NCBI GenBank assembly: GCA_039934455.1
Contig: JBDTMF010000260.1
Location: 1-5,542 of the forward strand
DNA length: 5,542 bases
Direction: 5' to 3'
DNA from: DASQFQ01 sp039934455
GTDB lineage: Bacteria; Actinomycetota; Thermoleophilia; Solirubrobacterales; Solirubrobacteraceae
The notes beneath the pieces are model-generated. The model did not search any database. It was given only the letters and a program-made list of their open reading frames with translations, and was not told where the DNA came from. The position numbers and the translations under genes were made by a program. The first letter of the stretch is position 1, and every line of letters starts with the position of its first letter. Positions 1 through 5,385 of this stretch are shown piece after piece.

Positions 1-22
1 GCGCCGGCGCCGGCGCCGGCGC
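1..22 (+). repeat. GCGCCG hexanucleotide repeat encoding an Ala-Pro hinge
   Basis: About 3.6 tandem copies of GCGCCG lie at the window edge and may continue upstream. In frame they encode alternating Ala-Pro, followed by more Ala/Pro/Ser residues to about position 75. This fits the flexible linker between the pyrimidine-binding and central domains of ThDP enzymes. It is a simple coding repeat, and its length could vary between strains by slippage. Confidence 0.6.
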
Positions 23-1146
23 TCGAGCCGAGCGCGCCCACGTTGCACGCACCCGCCCCGTCCGCGGCCGCCGTCGCCGAGATGGCGGAGCTGATCACCG
101 CGAGCCGGCGGCCGGTGATCATCGCCGGCCGCGGCGCGGTCCTCTCGCGCGCGGGTGAGGCGCTCGAGGCGCTCGGCGACGCCATCGACGACGTGCTCGC
201 CACCTCCGCGATGGGCCACGGGCTCTTCGCCGGGTCGCCGTGGGCGGTGGGGATCTCCGGCGGCTTCGCCTCCCCGGCCGCCGCCCGGCTGATCGCAGCG
301 TCCGACCTCGTGCTGGCCTTCGGGGCCTCGCTGACCCGCTGGACAACGCGCGACGGCGCGCTCATCAGCCCCGGCGCCAAGGTCGTCCAGGTCGACGTCG
401 CCCCGGAGGCGCTCGGCGCGCACCGGCCGGTGGACGCCGCCGTGGTCGCCGACGCCGCCGCGACGGCGCGGGCACTCCTCGACGCGAGCGTGCGCGGCGC
501 CGGCGGCCGCGACGACGCGCTGGCCGCGGAGATCGCCGCCGGCTCGTGGCGCGACGAGGCCTACGAGGACGCCGGCGCGGACGGCCGCATGGACCCGCGG
601 ACGCTGTCGATCGCCCTCGACGCGCTGCTGCCGGCGGAGCGCACCGTCGCCGTCGACTCGGGCCACTTCATGGGCTTCCCGCCGATGTACCTGCGCGTCC
701 CCGACTCCGCCGGGTTCGTGTTCGCGCAGGCCTTCCAGTCGATCGGCCTGGGCCTGGCCGGCAGCATCGGCGCCGCCATCGCGCGGCCGGACCGGCTTCC
801 CGTCGCCTGCCTCGGCGACGGCGGCGCGCTGATGGCGCTGCCCGAGCTCGAGACGCTGGCCCGCCTGCGGCTGCCGATGCTCGTCGTGATCTACAACGAT
901 GCCGCCTACGGCGCGGAGGTCCACCACTTCCGCCCGCAGGGCCACCCGGTCGAGCTCGTGCAGTTCCCCGACACCGACTTCGCCGCCCTCGCCGAGGCCG
1001 CGGGTGCGCGGGGGCTCACCGTGCGCGGCGAGGAGGACCTCGCGGCGATCGAGCCCTGGCTGGCGGAGCGCGACGGCCCGCTGGTCGTCGATGCGAAGAT
1101 CACGCCCGACTTCTGCGCGGAATGGCTCGAGGAGGCCTTCAGATGA
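1..1146 (+). CDS. Thiamine-diphosphate-dependent enzyme, acetolactate synthase-like large subunit family (5' end cut by window)
   Basis: The reading frame is open from the first base, so the gene starts before the window. The TTG at 43 is only an internal codon. About 381 residues are visible of a family that usually has 530-570, so the N-terminal pyrimidine-binding domain, which carries the catalytic Glu, is missing. The visible part opens with an Ala/Pro-rich hinge, then a central Rossmann-like domain (RPVIIAGRGA near 109-138), then the pyrophosphate-binding domain. The ThDP/Mg motif is clear: Gly-Asp-Gly at 814-822, 24 residues, then Asn-Asp at 895-900, followed by AAYGAEVHHF. Family members decarboxylate or ligate 2-oxo acids. 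The exact substrate cannot be read here, and I see no sign of a regulatory ilvN-like subunit next to it. The gene overlaps the downstream hydrolase gene by 4 bases, which suggests the two enzymes act in sequence. Family is near certain; the reaction is unknown. Confidence 0.93.
   Translation, partial: APAPAPALEPSAPTLHAPAPSAAAVAEMAELITASRRPVIIAGRGAVLSRAGEALEALGDAIDDVLATSAMGHGLFAGSPWAVGISGGFASPAAARLIAASDLVLAFGASLTRWTTRDGALISPGAKVVQVDVAPEALGAHRPVDAAVVADAAATARALLDASVRGAGGRDDALAAEIAAGSWRDEAYEDAGADGRMDPRTLSIALDALLPAERTVAVDSGHFMGFPPMYLRVPDSAGFVFAQAFQSIGLGLAGSIGAAIARPDRLPVACLGDGGALMALPELETLARLRLPMLVVIYNDAAYGAEVHHFRPQGHPVELVQFPDTDFAALAEAAGARGLTVRGEEDLAAIEPWLAERDGPLVVDAKITPDFCAEWLEEAFR
1130..1135 (+). 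promoter_or_regulatory. Shine-Dalgarno site AGGAGG for the cyclase-family gene
   Basis: A perfect AGGAGG lies inside the last codons of the ThDP enzyme gene, 7 bases before the ATG at 1143. It fixes the start of the downstream gene and, with the ATGA overlap, indicates translational coupling. Confidence 0.85.
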
Positions 1147-1907
1147 CCCAGTCGCTCGCCGAGATGCTGTCCGCCGTGGACGTGGTCGACCTCACCCAGC
1201 CGCTCAGCGAGGACACCCCCGTCCTCAAGCTCCCGCCGCCGTTCGCCAACACGCCGGGCCTGGCGCGGCACGAGATCAGCCGCTATGACGACCGCGGGCC
1301 GGCCTGGGCGTGGTACTGGCTCGAGATCGGCGAGCACGTGGGCACGCACTTCGACGCGCCGATCCACTGGGTGAGCGGGAAGGACGGCGAGGATGTCGCC
1401 TCGGTGCCGCCGCAGCGGCTGATCGGGCCCGCGGTGGTGCTCGACTTCTCGCAGGAGGCCGCCGAGGATCCCGACTTCCTGCTCACGGTCGAGCACGTCC
1501 GCGCGTTCGAGGCCGAGCACGGTCGGCTGCCGGAGGGAGGCTGGCTGCTGCTCCGCACCGGCTGGGACGCCCGCGCGCACGACGAGTCCGCGTTCCTCAA
1601 CGCCGACGAGACCGGGCCCCACACGCCCGGGTTCGACGTCGAGTGCGCCCGCTGGCTCGCGGAGGAGAGCCCGCTCGTCGGGGTCGGCGTCGAGACGGTC
1701 GGCACCGACGCAGGTGCCGCCCATTCCTTCGACCCGCCCTTCCCGGTGCACAGCTTCGTCCTCGGCGCGGGCAAGTACGGCCTGACCCAGCTGGCGAACC
1801 TGGCGCAGCTCCCGCCCACCGGTTCCGTGGTCGTCGTCGCGCCGCTCAAGCTGGTGGGCGGCACGGGGAGCCCCGCCCGCGTGCTCGCGCTGGTCCCGCG
1901 CGCCTGA
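1143..1907 (+). CDS. Cyclase family protein (kynurenine formamidase/isatin hydrolase-like metal-dependent hydrolase)
   Basis: A 254-residue protein of the usual length for the cyclase family (PF04199), which includes KynB-type arylformamidases and isatin hydrolases. These cytoplasmic enzymes use a divalent metal to hydrolyse amide or lactam bonds. The signature HxGTHxDxPxHW is intact: His65, His69, Asp71 and His75 are the expected metal and catalytic residues. Near the C-terminus, His203 begins the second family motif (HSFVLGAGKYGLTQLANL). At the place where KynB-type enzymes have the ligand Glu in 'IENL', this protein has Thr215-Gln216, so it belongs to a different subgroup from classical KynB. 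The start is set by AGGAGG at 1130-1135 and the ATGA overlap with the ThDP enzyme gene. The operon partner suggests ring opening or amide hydrolysis coupled to a 2-oxo-acid decarboxylation; isatin to isatinate to anthranilate would fit but is inference. There is no signal peptide. Confidence 0.92.
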   Translation: MTQSLAEMLSAVDVVDLTQPLSEDTPVLKLPPPFANTPGLARHEISRYDDRGPAWAWYWLEIGEHVGTHFDAPIHWVSGKDGEDVASVPPQRLIGPAVVLDFSQEAAEDPDFLLTVEHVRAFEAEHGRLPEGGWLLLRTGWDARAHDESAFLNADETGPHTPGFDVECARWLAEESPLVGVGVETVGTDAGAAHSFDPPFPVHSFVLGAGKYGLTQLANLAQLPPTGSVVVVAPLKLVGGTGSPARVLALVPRA

Positions 1908-1921
1908 GCCGAGCTGCTCAG
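1904..1921. terminator. Short stem-loop spanning the two convergent stop codons
   Basis: CTGAGC (1904-1909) and GCTCAG (1916-1921) form a perfect 6-base stem around a 6-base loop. The stem contains the stop of the cyclase gene (1905-1907) and the stop of the opposing ApbE gene (1918-1920). Only 10 bases separate the two genes. A bidirectional termination or transcript-end-protection role is plausible, but there is no T tract, so this is a weak call. Confidence 0.35.
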
Positions 1922-2640
1922 ATCCGGTGCCGTGCGAAGCCCGGCGTCGACAGGACGCGCTGATCGCTGGTGACGCACATCGCGTCGTAGCCCGTGAGGG
2001 TCGTGGTCCAGGCGGGGCCGTCCGCGCCCATGGCGAAGGCGGCGGTCGCGTAGGCGTCTGCGATGGCGAGGTCGGGGCCGGCGATCGTGACCGACAGGAG
2101 GCCGTTCGGCGGCCGCTGCGTGTGCGGGTCGATGACGTGGTGGCCGCGCTCGTACTCTCCGGACGTCGCGACGGCAAGGTCCTCAGCGGCCAGAACCGCC
2201 GCGACATGATCGTGCTCGAGCGGATGGCGGATCCCGATCCGCCACGGGCCGCCGCGCGCGATCACGTCGCCGCCGGCGTTGATGAGGAAGCTGCGCGCGC
2301 CCGCCCCGGCGAGCCGGTCCGCGGCGCCGGCCACGGCCCAGCCCTTCACGACTCCCGAGGGGTCGAGGCGCCCGGTCGCGCGCACGTGGAAGTACCCATG
2401 CGTCTCTCGCTCGAGCTCGAGGCAGCGGGTCAGGACCTCATCGACCTCCGGCGAGCACTGTCGCAGCGCGATCTCGCCCCGGTCGAGGCGGCTGATCTCG
2501 CTGTCGGGCTTGTGGGTGCTGAAGGTGGCGTCCACGTGACGCAGCCAGTCGAAGGCGCCTTCCACGTCGACACCCTCGTCGCGCAGCTCGATGCCGATGG
2601 GCATCCCCATGATGTGGCGGACCTCGAGCATCGGATGCAT
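1918..2640 (-). CDS. apbE: FAD:protein FMN transferase (ApbE family)
   Basis: A 240-residue ApbE-family flavin transferase, which moves FMN from FAD onto a Thr of target FMN-binding domains, with Mg2+. Family motifs appear in order: the N-terminal 'MGMPIGIEL' (11-19), SEISRL (47-52), DPSGVVKGWAV (93-103), INAGGD (120-125), ATSGEY (158-163), HVIDP (168-172) and ADAYATA (194-200), whose Asp is the usual metal ligand. It is shorter than enterobacterial ApbE (about 350) because it has no signal peptide or lipobox, so it looks cytoplasmic. The ATG at 2640 is chosen. A GTG at 2646 and an ATG at 2631 are alternatives, and none has a good Shine-Dalgarno site. It lies 23 bases after the PepSY gene in the same operon. 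Its likely substrate is the FMN-binding protein at 4857-5327, which carries the target motif. Function is confident; the exact start and cellular side are less so. Confidence 0.94.
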   Translation of the reverse strand: MHPMLEVRHIMGMPIGIELRDEGVDVEGAFDWLRHVDATFSTHKPDSEISRLDRGEIALRQCSPEVDEVLTRCLELERETHGYFHVRATGRLDPSGVVKGWAVAGAADRLAGAGARSFLINAGGDVIARGGPWRIGIRHPLEHDHVAAVLAAEDLAVATSGEYERGHHVIDPHTQRPPNGLLSVTIAGPDLAIADAYATAAFAMGADGPAWTTTLTGYDAMCVTSDQRVLSTPGFARHRI

Positions 2641-2663
2641 TCTCACGTGCGAGAGCGGATCGC

Positions 2664-3284
2664 CTAGGGGTGAGCGGGATGCTCGCGCGCGTCGAGGACC
2701 TTGAAGTCCTTGCTCACATGGACCTCGAGCTCCTTGCCGGCGCTCGTCTTGATGTGCGACTCGTACGGCGCGGAGGAGTCGCGGTTGGCCTCGGTGCGGT
2801 CGATGGTCGCGCCGGCGTACTTGGCGAGGACCGCCGCCTCGACCTTGGACTTCGCGTCGCCGGTCAGCGCGGTCTCGTCTCCGCCCCGGCCACCGTGGCC
2901 GCCGTGGTCGCCTCGGCCCTTGCCGCCGCGGCCCGAGTCGGCCTGGACTGCGGTGGCCTTGAAGGCGGAGTCGACGAGCACGACCTTGGCAGCACCGGCC
3001 GAGGTCTTGATGTGCGCGTGATAGTCGGAGTTGGAGGGCCCGCCCGCCTCCGTGCGCAGCACGGTCGCGCCGGGGAGCTTCGCGAGCGCGGCGGCCTTGA
3101 CCTTGGCGGCGACGTCGCTCGAGAGTGCCTGGTGCTCCGGGCGCGCCAGCGCCGACCGGGTGCCCGGGGACGAGCTGCCCGAGCTCGTGCTCTTGTCGAC
3201 CGCGCCGGCGATGGCAGAGCCGCCGAGAGCGAGCGCGCCAAGGGCGGCGACGGCGGCGATGGATCTGCGGATGGTGCTGAGCAT
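2664..3284 (-). CDS. Secreted protein with two tandem PepSY-like repeats
   Basis: A 206-residue exported protein. Residues 1-26 form a signal peptide (Arg6-Arg7, hydrophobic core, likely cleavage after Ala-Ile-Ala at 26), followed by a Ser/Thr-rich spacer. Two homologous units of about 65 residues follow, at 51-115 and 136-200. Each has an Ala/Lys helix ending in an AK(L/Y)xGATxxRTE motif, then a strand pair with HIKTSAG, then a final strand (FKATAV or FKVLDA). This is the PepSY-like fold pattern (helix plus beta sheet). A Gly/His/Arg-rich linker (118-136, with HGGHGG) joins the units, and the C-terminus is HPAHP. The start is set by a strong AGGAGGA six bases before ATG. Molecular function is not known. 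PepSY domains occur in protease inhibitors and in membrane redox proteins, and co-transcription with apbE argues for a role next to the flavin electron-export system opposite. PepSY assignment is by pattern, with fair confidence. Confidence 0.85.
   Translation of the reverse strand: MLSTIRRSIAAVAALGALALGGSAIAGAVDKSTSSGSSSPGTRSALARPEHQALSSDVAAKVKAAALAKLPGATVLRTEAGGPSNSDYHAHIKTSAGAAKVVLVDSAFKATAVQADSGRGGKGRGDHGGHGGRGGDETALTGDAKSKVEAAVLAKYAGATIDRTEANRDSSAPYESHIKTSAGKELEVHVSKDFKVLDAREHPAHP
2877..2933 (-). repeat. Gly/His/Arg-rich low-complexity linker between PepSY-like units
   Basis: Residues 118-136 of the secreted PepSY protein are almost entirely Gly with Arg, Lys, His and Asp, in runs such as GRGG, HGGHGG and GRGG. 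It separates the two domain copies and could be a flexible spacer. The paired His residues might touch metal or heme, which is only inference. Confidence 0.6.
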
Positions 3285-3325
3285 GGATGCTCCTCCTGGT
3301 GGAAGGGACGTCCACCATGCTCAGC
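3276..3325 (-). promoter_or_regulatory. Leader inverted repeat able to sequester the start codon of the PepSY gene
   Basis: On the minus-strand transcript, GCTGAGCATG (3325-3316) is perfectly complementary to CATGCTCAGC (3285-3276), and the second arm contains the ATG at 3284-3282. The 30-base loop holds the Shine-Dalgarno site and a further perfect hairpin, GGTGGA (3316-3311) with TCCACC (3303-3298), that ends right against it. If the outer 10-base stem forms, the start codon is paired; if not, the ribosome site is open. Control by temperature, ligand or ribosome loading is inference, and so is the location of the transcript start upstream of 3325. Confidence 0.4.
3291..3297 (-). promoter_or_regulatory. 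Shine-Dalgarno site AGGAGGA of the PepSY gene
   Basis: The plus strand reads TCCTCCT, giving AGGAGGA on the transcript, six bases before the ATG at 3284. It is the strongest ribosome site among the genes of the divergent cluster and sets the start. Confidence 0.85.
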
Positions 3326-3353
3326 CCACCGTGTCCCGATCAGCCGAGGCCTG

Positions 3354-3395
3354 CCTGAGAGCTCGCTGAGTCTTTTGACTCAGGGACTTCTCAGG
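3354..3395. promoter_or_regulatory. 42-base nested palindrome, candidate shared operator of the divergent operons
   Basis: Four 7-base arms share one symmetry centre (3374.5): CCTGAGA (3354-3360), five bases, CTGAGTC (3366-3372), TTTT, GACTCAG (3377-3383), five bases, TCTCAGG (3389-3395). Both arm pairs are exact complements. The CTGAG core recurs every 11 bases on each side, the pitch expected for a regulator binding direct repeats on one face of the helix, as OmpR/PhoB-type response regulators do. It lies 44-85 bases before the flavocytochrome ATG and 70-111 before the PepSY ATG, and overlaps a TTGACT that could be a -35 box. A transcribed hairpin is the alternative, but there is no gene end here to terminate. 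No regulator gene is in the window. Confidence 0.6.
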
Positions 3396-3401
3396 TTGTG
3401 T
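3375..3401 (+). promoter_or_regulatory. Possible promoter for the flavocytochrome operon
   Basis: TTGACT at 3375-3380 matches a -35 box in five of six positions. The best -10 candidate is a poor TTGTGT at 3396-3401, with a short 15-base spacer. The -35 sits in the middle of the nested palindrome, so a bound protein would compete with, or recruit, RNA polymerase. If it is used, transcription begins near 3408 and the GTG at 3400 cannot be the start codon. The -10 match is weak. Confidence 0.25.
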
Positions 3402-3438
3402 GGAGGTTGTTCCGAGGCGCGCGGCCGAACCTCATCGC

Positions 3439-4857
3439 ATGACCGAGACGCTCCTTCCCGCCGCTGAGCCATCGCTGTGGCTCGACCCGCCCGTGTCCGA
3501 GCGCCGATCCGTCGCTCGGGACACGGCGCGGCTGCGGCCGCCGCGGAAGCGGCCCGTGGTCGTGGACGCGCTCGCCGCGGTGGCCGGGATCGGGCTGGGC
3601 GTCACGATCGGCCTCGCGGTGACGGCCGAGAGCGCAGGGTCGCTGGCCGCTCCGGGCGGCGTCGCCATCGCGCTCGGGCGGCTGGCCGGCCTGCTCGCCG
3701 CCTACGCGATGGTGGTCGTGGTGATGCTGGTCGCGCGCGTGCCGCCGCTGGAGCGCGCGATCGGCCAGGACCGCCTCGTCGCGTGGCACCGCAGGCTCGG
3801 CCCGTGGCCCCTGTACCTGCTGCTGGCGCACGCCGTGCTGATCACGGTCGGCTATGCCCGCCAGGCGGATGACGGTGTGCTGCACCAGTTCGGGCAGCTG
3901 CTGCTGACGTACTCCGGCGTCCTGGCCGCGACCGTCGGCTCGATCTTCCTGTTCGCCGCCGGCATCAGCTCCTACCGGCTCGCCCGCCGGCGGATGGCAT
4001 ACGAGACGTGGTGGTCGGTGCATCTCTACACCTATCTCGCGCTGTTCCTGTCGTTCTCGCATCAGATCGGCACCGGCGCCTCCTTCGTCGGCCATCCGGT
4101 CGCGCGCTTCTGGTGGGCGATGCTGTGGCTCGGGACGCTCGGCGTGGTGGTCGCCGCGCGCATCGGTCTGCCCGTGTGGCGGTCGCTGCGCCACCAGATC
4201 CGCGTCGTGGGCGTCAGGCCTGAAGGCCCTGGTGTCGTCTCGATCGTGCTTCGTGGCCGCAAGCTCGACCGGCTGCCCGTCGCCGGCGGCCAGTTCTTCC
4301 AGTGGCGCTTCCTGCGCGGCGGACTGTGGTGGCAGGCGCATCCCTACTCGCTCTCGGCGGCGCCGGCGGGCGATCGGCTGCGCATCACGGTCAAGGACCT
4401 CGGCGACCACAGCGCCGGGCTCGCCCGCCTCGCCGCCGGAACCCGCGTGGCCATCGAGGGGCCCTACGGCGCCTTCATTCCCGACGCCGCCACGCGTGAC
4501 CGGTTGCTGCTCGTCGGCGCCGGCGTGGGCACCGCGCCGATCCTCGCGGTCCTGCAGGAGCTTCCGCCGCAGGCCGACGTCGTCGTCCTGCTGCGGGCAT
4601 CGACGCCTGCGGAGCTCGTGCTGCGCGACGAGGTCGCCGACGAGGTCCGGCGCCGCGGCGGCCGCCTCGTCGAGCTGGTGGGCGCCCGCGACCGGGTCCG
4701 CCTCGACGCCGACGCGCTGCAGGCGATCGTCCCCGACGTGCGCGGGCGCGAGGTCTACCTGTGCGGTCCCGACGCCCTCTCGCTCCGGCTCGGCTCCGAG
4801 CTGGAGCGCGCCGGCGTGCCCGAGCGCCGGATCCACTTCGAGTCCTTCACGGTCTGA
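3439..4857 (+). CDS. Ferric reductase/NADPH oxidase-like membrane flavocytochrome with FAD and NAD(P)H domains
   Basis: A 472-residue protein with three parts. The ferric-reductase-type membrane domain (about 40-242) has six predicted helices: 41-63, 76-98, 121-138, 147-168, 189-208 and 223-241. Two His pairs, His117/His131 and His195/His208, have the 13-14 residue spacing of bis-heme FRE/NOX proteins. The FAD domain (about 245-345) has HPYSLS (301-306) and GPYG (341-344). The NAD(P)H domain has GAGVGTAP (360-367) and CGP (442-444). It should take electrons from cytoplasmic NAD(P)H and send them through FAD and two b-type hemes to the outer face of the membrane. The ATG at 3439 is chosen over an in-frame GTG at 3400. 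It has no near Shine-Dalgarno site, and a GGAGG at 3402-3406 is too far away. The stop overlaps the start of the FMN-binding protein gene (TGATG), which makes that protein the obvious electron acceptor. Its true terminal acceptor is unknown. Confidence 0.93.
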   Translation: MTETLLPAAEPSLWLDPPVSERRSVARDTARLRPPRKRPVVVDALAAVAGIGLGVTIGLAVTAESAGSLAAPGGVAIALGRLAGLLAAYAMVVVVMLVARVPPLERAIGQDRLVAWHRRLGPWPLYLLLAHAVLITVGYARQADDGVLHQFGQLLLTYSGVLAATVGSIFLFAAGISSYRLARRRMAYETWWSVHLYTYLALFLSFSHQIGTGASFVGHPVARFWWAMLWLGTLGVVVAARIGLPVWRSLRHQIRVVGVRPEGPGVVSIVLRGRKLDRLPVAGGQFFQWRFLRGGLWWQAHPYSLSAAPAGDRLRITVKDLGDHSAGLARLAAGTRVAIEGPYGAFIPDAATRDRLLLVGAGVGTAPILAVLQELPPQADVVVLLRASTPAELVLRDEVADEVRRRGGRLVELVGARDRVRLDADALQAIVPDVRGREVYLCGPDALSLRLGSELERAGVPERRIHFESFTV

Positions 4858-5327
4858 TGCGCCGGTCCCCCCTCATCATCGCCGCCACGGTCGCCGGAAC
4901 GGCCGGCGTCCTGGCGTTCCACCCCCAGACCCCGGCGGTCAAGCCCGCGACGGCCTCGACCACGACCACGACCACGCCGGCATCATCGACCGGCGCGGGC
5001 GCGACCACGGCAAGCGGGACCGCCGCGGGCGACGCGATCGACACCCAATACGGCAGCGCTCAGGTCCGTGTCACCGTCAAGAACGGCAAGATCACCGCGA
5101 TCGAGGCGCTGCAACTGCAGGGCAACGACCCGCGCTCGGTCCAGATCTCCGGCTCGGCCGAGCCCATCCTGCAGCAGGAGGCGCTCAGCAAGCAGAGCGC
5201 CGACGTCGACGCGGTGAGCGGCGCCACCTTCACCAGCGCCAGCTACACGCAGTCGCTGCAGTCGGCGCTGGACAAGCTCGGCTTCAAGGCGCCCGACGGA
5301 TCGGTCGCCTCGCTGCAGGTGCCGTAG
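4857..5327 (+). CDS. Membrane-anchored FMN-binding domain protein with ApbE flavinylation motif
   Basis: A 156-residue protein. It has an N-terminal hydrophobic segment (about 5-21) after Arg2-Arg3, acting as anchor or signal with no lipobox Cys. A Thr/Ser/Ala-rich linker (31-58, with six Thr in a row) follows, then an FMN-binding domain (PF04205-like, about 62-145). The domain reads GSAQVRVTVKNGKITAIEAL, then SADVDAVSGATFTSASY. Asp118 and Ser121-Gly-Ala-Thr124 match the D-x-x-(S/T)-G-A-T motif, in which ApbE esterifies FMN to the Thr, as in NqrC and RnfG, so Thr124 is the predicted site. It is translationally coupled to the flavocytochrome gene (shared A of TGATG, no clear Shine-Dalgarno site), and an apbE gene sits in the divergent operon. 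It likely takes electrons from the outer heme and passes them on outside the membrane. The RR-S-P-L start is only a poor Tat match. Confidence 0.93.
   Translation: MRRSPLIIAATVAGTAGVLAFHPQTPAVKPATASTTTTTTPASSTGAGATTASGTAAGDAIDTQYGSAQVRVTVKNGKITAIEALQLQGNDPRSVQISGSAEPILQQEALSKQSADVDAVSGATFTSASYTQSLQSALDKLGFKAPDGSVASLQVP
4959..4976 (+). repeat. ACCACG x3 repeat encoding a Thr run
   Basis: Three exact tandem copies of ACCACG encode Thr35-Thr40 in the linker of the FMN-binding protein. It is a simple coding repeat, and it could set how far the flavin domain reaches from the membrane. Confidence 0.6.
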
Positions 5328-5339
5328 TCATGGCGGCCA

Positions 5340-5374
5340 CGGCCGCGTCGCGCCGGCGGGCGCGACACGGGCCG
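5340..5374. terminator. Strong GC stem-loop between convergent genes, likely bidirectional terminator
   Basis: GTCGCGCC (5347-5354) and GGCGCGAC (5359-5366) form a perfect 8-base stem around a GGCG loop. The stem extends outward through a C/A mismatch into CGGCCG paired with CGGGCCG, with one bulged G. It lies 12 bases past the stop of the FMN-binding gene and 12 past the end of the opposing gene. There is no T tract on either strand, which is common for high-GC actinobacterial terminators. Confidence 0.6.
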
Positions 5375-5385
5375 CGCCGGTCTGG

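Noticed and set aside
1..22. GCGCCG repeat as a CRISPR or recombination repeat
   Set aside because: The units are 6 bases without spacers and encode a plain Ala-Pro hinge in frame.
43..45. TTG at 43 as start of the ThDP enzyme
   Set aside because: The frame is open to the window edge and the family needs a further N-terminal domain of about 170 residues, so this is an internal Leu.
240..1142. Upstream in-frame extension of the cyclase gene
   Set aside because: The extension is Arg/Ala/Gly-rich shadow of the ThDP gene. The ATG at 1143 has a perfect AGGAGG and begins the family's normal N-terminus.
906..2207. 433-codon minus-strand frame across the ThDP, cyclase and ApbE genes
   Set aside because: It runs across three recognisable genes and two strands, and its peptide has no family features. 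It is an artefact of few stop codons in GC-rich DNA.
2864..3318. Minus-strand frames overlapping the PepSY gene, including a run-on joining it to apbE
   Set aside because: The PepSY frame has the signal peptide, the Shine-Dalgarno site and the internal duplication. The overlapping frames are Arg/Pro/Ala-rich shadows.
3400..3438. GTG at 3400 as start of the flavocytochrome
   Set aside because: No ribosome site precedes it, it would lie within or before the likely promoter, and the extra 13 residues match nothing in the family.
3391..4836. 481-codon open frame on the minus strand opposite the flavocytochrome gene
   Set aside because: It mirrors the high-GC codon pattern of the real gene, its peptide is a low-complexity Arg/Gly/Gln/His mix without any domain, and the plus-strand protein has complete motifs.
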